Shown here: positions 48,044 to 58,508 of the stretch, piece by piece
Layout: each line of letters starts with the position of its first letter
Numbering within the stretch: position 1 is the first letter of the stretch
Source of the DNA: Lithospermum erythrorhizon
Taxonomy: Eukaryota; Streptophyta; Magnoliopsida; Boraginales; Boraginaceae
Reading direction: 5' to 3'
NCBI GenBank assembly: GCA_019722365.1
Contig: JADFUC010002150.1
Coordinates: forward strand, 186,001 to 250,000
Length of the DNA: 64,000 bases
Made by a program: the position numbers and the translations under genes
Notes under the pieces: generated by a model
What the model was told of the DNA's origin: nothing
The model's input: only the letters and a program-made list of their open reading frames with translations
The model's database searches: none

Positions 48044-49702
48044 TTGTCTAAAAAATGTATTAGTGATGCAAGAACCTATATTAGTAACTTAAAAGAAGTA
48101 CACTGTTTGTTGCCCAATTCATATAGTACAGTAACTGAGTTAAGCCATTCATCGATTGTGTCAAATGAGTCACCAGAGCTGCCTAGTTGGGTAAAGTTTT
48201 TGGGGGAGAAAAATGGTGATGATGATGATGATTTTGAGCTTCCTTCTTTAGCATATTGGATTGAGAATTATAAGGTTGATAGTCAAGATTTGGATGTTAA
48301 GAGCATAGTGAATAATATTGTCGATAGTGATGTTGACAAGGTTAGCAAAATACTGAAAGGTCGGTTTGATTCAGACGTTGATGTATTTCGAGCGTTAAAG
48401 GGTTGCAAAATTGATTTGAATGAGAGTTTGGTTGGGCAGGTTTTGAGGAGGTTTAGTTGTGAGTGGAAACCAGCTTACGGGTTTTTCCAGTGGGCGAAGT
48501 TGGAGAAGAGGTTTAGCCACACACCTGATTTGTATAACTTGATGGTGGACAATTTAGGGAAGACAAAGAAGTTTGATCTTATGTGGGAGCTGGTTGAAGA
48601 AATGAGCAAGTTGGAAGGGTACCTTTCTATGGTAACTATTAGTAAGGTAATGAGACGGTATGGGAAGTCTGCCAAGTATGATGATGCGATTAATGTTTTT
48701 AAGAATCTGCCGAAGTATCGGATGGAAATGGATGTGAATGCGCTGAACATATTATTAGATTCATTAGTAAAAGGAGGGAGTGTTGAGCACGCTGAAAATG
48801 TATACAAAGAGTATAAAGATTGCATTGCTCCAAGTCTGAATACATTCAACATATTAGTGCATGGTTGGAGCAAATCAAGGCAAATTATAAAAGCGAAAAC
48901 AAGCATGAATGAAATGAGAAGTCATGGAGTCGCTCCTGATGCTATTACATACACAAGTTTGATTGAAGCCTACTGCCATGAAAAAGATTTTCGCAATGTT
49001 GATGCTATGCTAGAAGAGATGAGGAGGAAGAACTGCCCTCCAAATATTATAACTTATACGGTTGTAATGAATGCATATGGGAAGGCAAAGGAAACTAGCA
49101 AAGCTTTGGAAATTTATGAGAAGATGAAGCAGGATGGTTGTGTTCCTGATTCTTCATATTACAGTTCTCTAATAAACATTCTAGGCAAAGCTGGAAGATT
49201 AGAAGATTCTCGTGAAGTGTTTGAAGATATGGGGAAACAGGGAGTTGCTCCAGATGCTTATACATATAACACAATGATTACAGTCGCTGCTCATCTTTCA
49301 CGAGAAGAAGAAGCCCTTAAGTTGCTTTACGAGATGGAAAAGAACCAACTGAAGCCTAGCATCGACACTTATGTCCCATTGCTGAAGATGTGCTGTAGAT
49401 TGGATCGAATGAAAGTGCTTTCGTTCTTGTTGACTCACATGTTCAAAAATGATGTCAGCATGGATCTCGGAATATATGCTCTGTTGATTCGGGGGTTGTG
49501 CAGGAATGGGAAGCCTCAGCATGCTTGCTCTATCTTCGAGGAATTAGTGCAACGAGGATTTCTTCCCGCTCATGTCACATATATGAAGCTGGTGGAAGAA
49601 CTCAAAAAGAAAGGTTTGTTAAAAGAAAAGGATAGAGTCGAAGAGCTGATGTCACAAGCAAAACAGCAAAACACTTCTGATTCCTCTAGTTCAAATGTCT
49701 AG
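48044..49702 (+). CDS. P-class pentatricopeptide repeat protein, organellar
   Basis: A single open frame without introns encodes an array of about ten 35-residue PPR motifs, readable as repeated (I/T)YTSLIEAY..., TYTVVMNAYGKAKE, YYSSLINILGKAGR, TYNTMITVAAHLSR and LLIRGLCRNGKP units spaced at about 35 residues, ending near VEELMSQAKQQ. P-class PPR proteins bind specific mitochondrial or plastid RNAs and guide stability, splicing or translation; there is no DYW/E editing domain at the carboxyl end. It resembles the group that begins its array with AYGFFQWAKLEKRFSHTPD. The frame is open from 47999, but no ATG occurs in it until codon 165 of this interval (about 48541). An ATG at 48033 is one base out of phase; one extra T in the T run at 48039-48045 would give MDIFLSKKC as the start. 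A telo-box lies upstream. Confidence 0.88.
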   Translation: MSKKCISDARTYISNLKEVHCLLPNSYSTVTELSHSSIVSNESPELPSWVKFLGEKNGDDDDDFELPSLAYWIENYKVDSQDLDVKSIVNNIVDSDVDKVSKILKGRFDSDVDVFRALKGCKIDLNESLVGQVLRRFSCEWKPAYGFFQWAKLEKRFSHTPDLYNLMVDNLGKTKKFDLMWELVEEMSKLEGYLSMVTISKVMRRYGKSAKYDDAINVFKNLPKYRMEMDVNALNILLDSLVKGGSVEHAENVYKEYKDCIAPSLNTFNILVHGWSKSRQIIKAKTSMNEMRSHGVAPDAITYTSLIEAYCHEKDFRNVDAMLEEMRRKNCPPNIITYTVVMNAYGKAKETSKALEIYEKMKQDGCVPDSSYYSSLINILGKAGRLEDSREVFEDMGKQGVAPDAYTYNTMITVAAHLSREEEALKLLYEMEKNQLKPSIDTYVPLLKMCCRLDRMKVLSFLLTHMFKNDVSMDLGIYALLIRGLCRNGKPQHACSIFEELVQRGFLPAHVTYMKLVEELKKKGLLKEKDRVEELMSQAKQQNTSDSSSSNV

Positions 49703-50339
49703 ACGCAACTATGAAATTGGTAAGAGATTTTTTTTCCCCTGTATCGTTTATTTGCTTCAAATGCCTACTTGTTTCACATAATTTATGATGAATTTGAATT
49801 ATAGTCTTTTCTTATTATCCCTCACACAACTATATCACATTTTGGTCAAAAGTGGAATTAGTTTAAGAATTTTCTACAAAAGGAAAATCTCTCAAATAAA
49901 GTAATAACAAAGAAAATTAGAAAATACATTAACTTTGATTTCTTAAAGGATGAAACGATAGTATATAGTGCTATTTCCAGTTCATTGTAATTAATATTTT
50001 CAATTTTTGTTGGCATGTGTTGACTGTAAATAAACTTTTAATTATTTTAAGGAAAAAAAAATGAATAATTCTTTTTTGGTGATTAAAGTTTCATCTTAAA
50101 ATTCAATAACGTCTATTAGAAATAAATTTATCGAGTACCACTATAGAAAGCGCCAATTATAATTGACGGATAATGATTATTTCATTTAATTTCTTGATTA
50201 CGAAGACAATTTCATTATTTGTTATTTTCATTAACTTTTACTATGTAAGTGAAGTGTCATTGTCATTCATTCAAGTGTAAAATTCGTTGATAATCTTTTT
50301 TAAACTACTGCATTACGCCTCCTCTCAAACTCGCCTGCA
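49703..50339. other. Spacer between PPR and DnaJ genes
   Basis: AT-rich DNA holding the probable PPR 3' UTR and the DnaJ promoter and leader. No other gene or repeat was recognised. Confidence 0.5.
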
Positions 50340-51326
50340 ATGGATAATCACGCATCTACAAGCCGAGCTGAAGCCGAGAGGCTTTTAGGACTAGCCGAAA
50401 AGCTTCTATGCAACAAAGATTTAAGCGGCTCCAAGAAGTTCGCCACCCAAGCTCAAGAAACAGAGCCTTTGCTTGAAGGCTGTGACCACATCATAGCCAT
50501 AATTGAAGTCCTTTTAGCTTCTGAAAAGCGAGTCAACAACCATCCAGATTGGTACTCAGTTCTCCAAATCCCCCCAAAAGTCAACGATCTTGACTTGGTC
50601 AAGAGACAATACCGTAAACTAGCTCTTCTTCTTCACCCAGACAAGAACAAGTTCGCTTTTGCTGAGTCTGCGTTTCATCTTGTTGCTGAAGCGTGGGGTG
50701 TTCTTTCAGATCCTGTGAAGAAAAGGGCACTTGATAATGAATTTGGGCTGAATTTCACGAAGGTGGATCTTCAAGAATCACGTAGAAGAAGAGAAATGGA
50801 GATGATGCAGAACATGCAGAATCAGTATTCATCAAAGGATCAATTTTCAGCTCCAGCAAGTGGTGTTGCTAGTTATAGTAGTCCAGTGAAGAAAAGGGGT
50901 AGGCCTAAACGCAGCATTGGAAGGCCTAAAGGCGTTGTTGAGATGCCTAAAGGTGGTAAAAATGGTGTAAGTGGTGGAGAGAATTGGGAAGGAGGTTTGA
51001 GGTCTGAGAATTTTTGGACAGGGTGTCCTTATTGCTATCATTTGTATGAGTATCCTAGGATGTACGAGGGGTGTTGTCTGAGATGCTGGAAATGTAAGAA
51101 GACGTTTACTGCTGAGGGTGTTGGGTATGAGCCACCTATGGTGCCTGGGAGAGAAGAGTATTATTGTTGTTGGGGGATGTTTCCGATGGAGTTTATTGAT
51201 GTGGATCAGGCGGGGAGGGGGAGGAGAGGCGGCACTTTCGATAATTGGATGTCACCAATGCAGTATGGTGGTATTGGAGGAGGAGGAGGGAATGCAGTGT
51301 TCAAAGGTGCACCGAAAGAAAACTAG
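50340..51326 (+). CDS. DnaJ (Hsp40) domain protein with C-terminal zinc-binding motif
   Basis: The intronless frame gives 328 residues. The start RAEAERLLGLAEKLL-x-KDL is the conserved helical segment found ahead of the J domain in a plant nuclear/cytosolic DnaJ family. The J domain spans about residues 71-135 with the HPD tripeptide at 99-101 (LALLLHPDKNK). Residues 184-197 (KKRGRPKRSIGRPKG) are AT-hook-like and could bind DNA. A cysteine cluster follows at 229-252 (FWTGCPYCYHLYEYPRMY then CCLRCWKCKKTF), typical of this family. J proteins stimulate Hsp70 ATPase and recruit clients. After the TAG at 51324-51326 the same frame stays open for 38 more codons, ending GRLRKNPLA at 51440 with TAG at 51441-51443; this may be a lost or bypassed end of the protein. 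Confidence 0.93.
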   Translation: MDNHASTSRAEAERLLGLAEKLLCNKDLSGSKKFATQAQETEPLLEGCDHIIAIIEVLLASEKRVNNHPDWYSVLQIPPKVNDLDLVKRQYRKLALLLHPDKNKFAFAESAFHLVAEAWGVLSDPVKKRALDNEFGLNFTKVDLQESRRRREMEMMQNMQNQYSSKDQFSAPASGVASYSSPVKKRGRPKRSIGRPKGVVEMPKGGKNGVSGGENWEGGLRSENFWTGCPYCYHLYEYPRMYEGCCLRCWKCKKTFTAEGVGYEPPMVPGREEYYCCWGMFPMEFIDVDQAGRGRRGGTFDNWMSPMQYGGIGGGGGNAVFKGAPKEN

Positions 51327-51443
51327 GTGCCTGTGGCTGTGCCATTGGCTACTGCTAGTGTGAATAACTCGACATCGGTGATACCAAGGAGTTCTTCGGC
51401 CCCTGTGAAGAGCGGTAGGCTTAGGAAGAATCCACTTGCTTAG

Positions 51444-54400
51444 TTGTCAAGTGTAAGAATTTCCATTTCTTCTGCTGTATGTTTGTTGTAGATTAATTTG
51501 ATGTTGAAAATGCAATTCGATTGTGGAAATTTGATTTAAAAAAATGTGAGCTTGAAAGAAGGGAGGAAAGGAAAATGGTCATTCAAATTAATCTAATTCT
51601 CTGGCAGATCATCTAGCAAACAGTGAAATTAGGATTAGGATCATTTGACAAACTATGCAATTAGTACTGAAGTACAATTTCATACTATGAATACTTCTTT
51701 TGCTAGTTCCAAACTTCAAGTCTATTATTGTATACTCCGTATCTTTTAAGACTTTCTATTCCCTATATTTGTAGGATTAACTTTGTACCGTACTACAAAC
51801 TTTTTTAGTGAATCAACATTAATTACATTGCAAAATGACAAAGATCTATATCGCAGAAGTTAAACCCACTGAGCAAATATTTTGGTGACAGTATAATTTT
51901 TTTTTTTGAAGAAATCTGATTCTTTTTTTTAATGTTTCAATATTTATCTCCAAAATGTCCATAGGGCTCGTGTTTTCCGAGTTTAATGCCTTCAAAGTTG
52001 GCTCTGTTTTGGCCTGTTTTGTTTGGACTCAATATGGGTGATCCAAATATAGTTGTTTTCAGTCATCTCGAGCCAAACCTTACGCTTAATTATGAGATCT
52101 TGCTGACACCAATAGAACCTGAATATATTAGCTCCATCGAGCAAAAGATATCGTTTACTTTCGACTATTTTTCAGGCTGACTTTCGATCAGGGATAGTTT
52201 TTTTGTGTTTTATAATACTTTGATGAAAAAATATATCAAATTTTGTTAATTCTAATTCTTTTTATTTTTATTGATATCTTTTCTCTTAAAATATTTATAA
52301 AAAAACACAAAGAAACATCTACTAAATGTTAACTATGAAAAAACTACACCATGGATTGAGAGTATAAAAATATTAATAGGGCAAAATCAAATGGTTTTTT
52401 CGATTCGGACAAGTTTTGAGTCCGAATGGAAGAATCGGACAAATTTTAATTAGGATGAATGGGGTACATGATATAGGGATCGGTAGTTCTTAATCATAAC
52501 TACCACATATAACATGGTTACTTTATTAGATAACTAGTTGCGTGCGAAATTGTGGTGTATTCAATAGTTGGTCTAATCACATCAGAATATTATAATGCAT
52601 TTCAATCTATAATTCCCATCAAAGTTATATTATTGCAAAATATCATGCGTTATAATACATTTTAAATTTGCAAGAATCGACAAGCACAGGATTCAAGCCT
52701 ATGACAACCAGAATGTTCCTAATCGCTTCTAACATTGAAGCCATCATGAACAACAATCGATATAGAATTCAAATAACGAATGAAAAATTATTGGCTAACA
52801 GTGAATGAACTTAGATTCATAAAGTAGAAGACGAACAAACACTATCATCTCGATTCCTCGATTACCAACATCGATTTCGAATATGTGACCTCCGCTATCT
52901 TAAATCGAATTCTTTAAAAAAGACAATTATAATTGGGCGATTATACGGTGACGTGATACAAAAACAATAAACATGAAAAAGGATCCATGTGGTTGTAACC
53001 ACTTTGATTGCTCATACTGTGTCCGACGACGAAGGACCGGTGAAAGTTAAACGTAAATGAAAGATTTCAGAGAGATTGAGAAGCTCAAAACAAAAATGGA
53101 AAGATTGAAAATGACGGCACTTTTTTCAAGCCAGAAATTCTGCTCATTAAGTTCTTCTTATTCATTAATGGTTCATTAACGATCAAAGATAAATTGGTAT
53201 TCATTTTATTAAATAACATTATTTTTTCTTCATTTTACCTTTGCGTGAATACCATTTTCATATAAAAAATCATTAATTTCAAGTATATAAGCTTATTTTT
53301 ACCTTTTAATTTGAGAATAAATTGCATCGCTCAACCTAATTTTGGTACACATACTAATTAGGTACATAGAAGTAATTTTGAATTTTTAATCAGATCTATC
53401 TAACGATAAACTCTATAATGTTTATCACTTTATATTGAAATTAATGAACCGTAGTTGTGTTTTTTACTGACATCCTAACATTTTTCAATGCTAATTAAGA
53501 AAGTTAATTAAGAATGAAATACATTTTACCTAGACATCCCTAATCAATAACTAGAATAACAATTAACAAATGTAGTTTTTTAATACATTAAGTAGGGGCC
53601 TAAAAGGAAAAAGTAATAAATCATTATATTGGAATTCTAAAATGACAACTATTTCAACACAATTTTTTTTTTCTAGAATGTCAAATCGAAAAATCGGAGG
53701 GAGTACAAATTGTGATACATGAATGTCAAGTGCGTGTGTTGGGTGTGGTCTTACGACCATGCCTGGGCATTTTGCTTTTTATACTACCATTGATGAATTG
53801 TTTGGAGAGTATATGTTGTGTCACAATATCCATCTGGTTCGTCTATAAATGTAAATAGTACACACGAAATAGTTGACAAGTAATAATTCAAGATACTCTT
53901 CATATGATCATATCTACCAGAAGAATAGATATGCATTTCCTCGGTATGCTTACTAATTCCCCCTACAAGCTTTTCCCATCAGCCCATGCATGCACTTGCT
54001 ATTAAACAGATAAGAACACTACAACTTGTGTCATTTTCGTCACATGGTCCAAATTCTACATTTCAACCCATATTAACCTAACGCCTTGACATGATAATGA
54101 TAAATAGATAGTAGTAGACAAGTATGGAGAGAATGTCAAAAAGATGGAGTAAAAGTAGCTAGCTAAAAAGATCAAACAAGAGCAAGTAGCAAAAAAATTA
54201 AGAAACGCAAACACAGAGCACTGCTCCTCGGCCTACTTTCATGACTTGGAAAAAAAAAAGGTACTAATATTTACCAAAGAACGTAACATATAACTAACAA
54301 AGAGTCTTTGTCAATCTATTCGGCCAGGAGGATGCTCTAATTAGTTGTGTATCCTTTGCACTCACTCAACAATAACAAACTTTTCTCAATGTCTATAAAG

Positions 54401-55135
54401 AGGTTACAGTTTATAAATTATTTAAGAAGATCGATTTGTACGGAAGCTAATGACCTTTGTGATAATAATGAATGAGACTATATTTTCGAATTGATTCAAT
54501 ATTATGAAGCATTGAAGTGCAAATACTATATGTTACTATTTCATAATAATAAATAAAGAACAAAGGAAGTGCAATAGTGATTTTGTTTAATTTCATTATA
54601 TTTAACTAATTAGATACATGGAATACAATCGTACATGAAAATTGCACACACTCATGATTATGAGTGTGTAGGGATAATCTTTGCTTGGAGGAAATATTGA
54701 TGGTGAACGATTGATGGGCTTACATACACATGAAGTGGAGCCTACTTTATTGCAATATCAAACGTAGCAACGTATGTAACAGCCATCACTATTTAGCTTT
54801 GTTGTCAAGCTCATCCACCTCCCCAATGACCTAATCCTCAATTATTTCCCAAATAGAGCCGAGTTCTGTAGCTACTCAAAAACTAGTTGAGAACTCCCCA
54901 TTGTCTCTTTATACAACTTGTGATTCGTTCATACAATCACATTATTATCTCTCCGTTATATTTCTATTTTTAGAAACTTCAAACATTGCCACCAGCCCAC
55001 CACCACCTTATATTATTCAATCACCCCCTCCCTACATATATCTTCTTAAACCTTCATATACTCACATATATAGCTATTTGTATTTACTTATCTTGCACTT
55101 CTTCTTCTTAGTTTGTTCCAAGATTCATCACTAGC
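51444..55135. other. Intergenic DNA upstream of the AHL gene
   Basis: No gene-like frame is present. About 53625-53707 looks like one side of a Stowaway MITE (TTGGAATTCTAAAATGACAA and, at the right, AATCGGAGGGAGTACA), without a clear opposite end. 51725-51780 has similar ACTCCGTATC text. The last 300 bases are C/T- and AT-rich, as expected for a plant promoter and leader. Confidence 0.4.
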
Positions 55136-55159
55136 TATATATATATATATATATATATC
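55136..55159. repeat. (TA)n microsatellite upstream of AHL
   Basis: A perfect TA run begins about 190 bp before the AHL start codon, within the likely promoter or 5' UTR. Confidence 0.9.
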
Positions 55160-55327
55160 TTCTATTCTACAATTGTATAGAGTGAATTATTCAAATACTA
55201 TCTTCCATATTTTACCAACAATATAATAATACCACTACTTGGAATAAAAAAACTTTAGTTTGTATCTATTTTCTTCCATTATTCAAGCAAAGAAACTAGA
55301 TTTACCCAAAAAAAATAATCCAAAGAA

Positions 55328-56310
55328 ATGAAAGGTGAATATCAAGAAGAAAAACAAGACCATCATCATCACACAAATACCGACATGTTTTATAAGCTTC
55401 AACAACAAACTCAAACTTTCCACCACCAAACCCAAAACCAACCTCAACCCACCTTCCACCACCCCTTCCACATCCCCACCACCACCACCACTCAAACCTC
55501 CGAAGAAGCCGACAGCCGCCGCAGCCCCACCAATACTACTTCAACTACTCCAACCACCATCACCTCCTACAAAAAATTACAACAATCAACAAACAACCTA
55601 TCTTCACACGACGGAGCCACCATTGAAGTAATCCGCCGCCCTCGAGGCCGACCACCCGGGTCAAAAAACAAGGAAAACCACTCATCATCATCACCAAGGA
55701 ACCGAACCATCAATGAGCCCTTACGTTCTTGAGCTCCCAATTCAACGTAGTCATAGAAAGCGTTTTCCACTTTGCCATAAACGCATTATTAGCTTGGCGC
55801 ATATTTAACGGCTCCGGAAGTGTTACTAACGTTACTCTCCATCAGCCCTCCTCAACCCCCGGAGCCACCGTCACTTTTCACGGCCGTTTTGATATCTTAT
55901 CCATTTCCGCCACCATATTTCCCAATAATAATAATAGTAATAGTAGTAGTAGTAATAATAATAATTCTGCATGGCCTTCGAGTTTTACGATAACTTTAGG
56001 TGGACCACAAGGACAAGTGTTTGGAGGGGCAGTTGTGGGGTCGTTAGCATCGGCCGGGACCATTTATTTGATTGCGGCAACATTTAATAATCCAACTTAT
56101 CAAAGGTTACCAGTTGATGATAATAATGAAGCAAGAAATGCGGGTGTTATTTCGGGTGGTGGTGGTGGAGGAAACGAGGGGCGGCGACACCACTCACCGC
56201 CGGCTGAATCTGCCGGTGGAGGAAGCCGTGAAAATCAAATGGGAATGTATAGTACCTTTCAGTCTGATGTTATTTGGGCACCTACTGCTCGCCCACCTCC
56301 GCCTTACTAA
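55328..56310 (+). CDS. AT-hook motif nuclear-localized (AHL) protein, frame-disrupted
   Basis: The frame from ATG 55328 has a His/Gln/Pro/Thr-rich amino region and an AT-hook with its clade A extension (RRPRGRPPGSKNK, near 55630-55670), which binds the DNA minor groove. A PPC/DUF296 domain should follow and does, but in changing frames: GKPLIIITKEPN in frame 1 from 55672, MSPYVLELP in frame 3 from 55713, NVVIESV in frame 1 from about 55744, CHKRIISLA back in frame 3, then NGSGSVTNVTLHQPSSTPGA in frame 1, intact to 56310. The later part has FHGRFDILSISA, the GGPQGQVFGG core, a Ser/Asn microsatellite-coded insert, and the usual tail (SDVIWAPTARPPPPY). AHL proteins form PPC trimers and repress or remodel target genes. 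The flanks are clean, so clustered assembly indels or a young pseudogene are both possible. Confidence 0.85.
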
Positions 56311-58508
56311 AGACTTTGGTTTTGGTTTAGTTCAATATTAATAAGCTTAAATTTTCTTTTAATGTAAAACTAATTTTTTTAATGATTTTGGATGTTATTT
56401 TGATACAGTTTTGGCATTAGTAGTTGATTGATTTATTGTTGATTAACATTAGTTGTATTTGATTATCGTATGCTTTTTAGCCCTTTTTAAGGTACTGTTT
56501 TTTAGTGTAATGAAATAGAAAAACAGTGTGGCTGATCTTTTGAGTATTCAAAGTTGTACAAGTAATCCTGATATTGATTGTTTTTAGTCTTTTGAACTGA
56601 GTAATTATCGTGCGTGGATATATGTAATTATTGTGCGTGCATATATGTTACATACATTTATTCAGTAATTCGAAGTAGTGGACTTCATGAATTGTACATT
56701 TGTACTTAAAAAGATATGTACTTTATTCGGTAATATGAAGTAGTGAACATGGATTGTACATTTGCACTTAGATTTGATGTCATCTTTACACTTTAGAGTA
56801 ACTACTTTAAGTTATTTGAAAAAATACTAAAAAATATATTAAAAATATATAATGACAATTATTCGAACTATAATATTAATTGGTTGATAATTACAAAAGA
56901 AAAAATTGAAAAACAAATCCAATGATATGGGATGGAGACCCATAGGTATGTGACACTAGAAATTCGAAGAATACCTAATTAGAATATTTAACCGTGGATT
57001 TTGCAGTTTGAGTAGTGGTTCCTGAAAGATGGCCCTGCAACTAGTACTGATTCCTCTGGTAAATGTTCAATTTCCTTTGGTCAGTTCTTTTTCAGTTTCA
57101 GAAGCACGCAATGCAATTATGCAAGTAGAAAGAAAGTGAGAGGTATGGTCTGGACCTGGAGAGTCTTTATCAATTTGGTGTTTTGCTTTATCTACTTAAC
57201 ATCATGGCTGCAACCTTTCAGAATGCCCACAACTTTATTTTCAAATATGTCATCTCATGCTTACCTCTACTTTGGTTTGTCTGTTAAATTAAAAACTATC
57301 TAAAATAAGAGAATTAAAAATAAAGAATCATTGTTATAGCTATTAACTCAGTTCATAAGCAATACATATCTTGATCACAGAGAAAAATAATGATGAAAGA
57401 AATAATTTTTAGCAGTTTTGCAAAAGTGAAAGTGTGAAACTACACAACCATATAGTAGCCGAAAGTTAGAGCTGACAATGTGCAAAAATGGGTAGATTCA
57501 TGGGGAAGAATGGAAGAGTTGAATTTGAGCAAACATAATGTTGCTTCTTTGTTGGACAAACACCGCATGGTCTTGTTTATGCTCATTAGCTTTATTTTTC
57601 TAGCTATTTGGCACTTTCTTCATTACCAAAACACAGAAAGTAGCAAACTACTGTAGAACGTTTGACATTTAGACAGGACACACCACGCCGTAAAATCAAC
57701 TTATCACTGCATCCACATACGATCACCACGCTTAAAACTTATTCACTGACATCTCCTCGGCAGCAATTTCGTTAGTTTAACGGCGGCTTTCACTTTTAAA
57801 GCCACCACCCAAATCTTTTTTATTTTATACAAACTTACCCACTTCCAAATTAATTTGTTTGTGTAAAAATAAAGAAGATTTAGACATTTTAAAAAAAGTT
57901 TAAAACGAAATCGAATTAAAAATACCTTCATTGAACCAATGTATTCTTGCCGTAGATAGTCAAGTGTAAAGCCTTTTTAAATACGAAATGATCATATATC
58001 TACGATTCAAACGCGAATGATATAAAGTTTTAAATTTCAAACGTTAAATATGTCCTCGCATAATTTTTTCGATATAGATTTGAATAACAAATTCTAACAA
58101 TTTTTTCGATAAATAATGATTAGTTCGATAAAATAAATTCTAACAATTTTTTCATAAAGATTTGAATAAAACGACATCAACAAGATCACCTAATATAATC
58201 TGTGGTAAGAAACTGGGCAGATAAATCTGATAATAATTTCATAATTTTATTGTTAATTTCACATAAACATGCCAGGGGTATTGTTGTTTATGGGGCGATG
58301 TTAATCGCATCCCACTATACATTGATAAGAGATGGAGATCCTATGGCAGAAATATATATACTGTATACATAAGCAGGGAAGAGAGTGACAACAGAAGGCT
58401 TACATGTATGAAGTTTTGCCTGGAGAATTATACATACAGTCACTTCTCTAACCCGACCCACCTCTTCCAAGTCCATTATTTTCTACTCATCACTAAAAAA
58501 CAAAATTT
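56311..58508. other. Convergent intergenic space between AHL and UBP16
   Basis: This holds the probable 3' UTRs of the AHL gene (plus strand) and UBP16 (minus strand). The TATGTACTTTATTCGGTAAT and neighbouring ATTGTACATTTG motifs occur twice near 56640-56765, a small local duplication. No further gene was recognised. Confidence 0.45.

Noticed and set aside
48475..48906. 143-codon minus-strand frame inside the PPR gene
   Set aside because: The plus-strand frame encodes clear PPR repeats across the same bases; the antisense reading has no motif.
55935..55975. Asn/Ser trinucleotide run in AHL as evidence of an intron or error
   Set aside because: It keeps the frame on both sides and codes a simple Asn/Ser loop, as often seen in variable parts of plant transcription factors.
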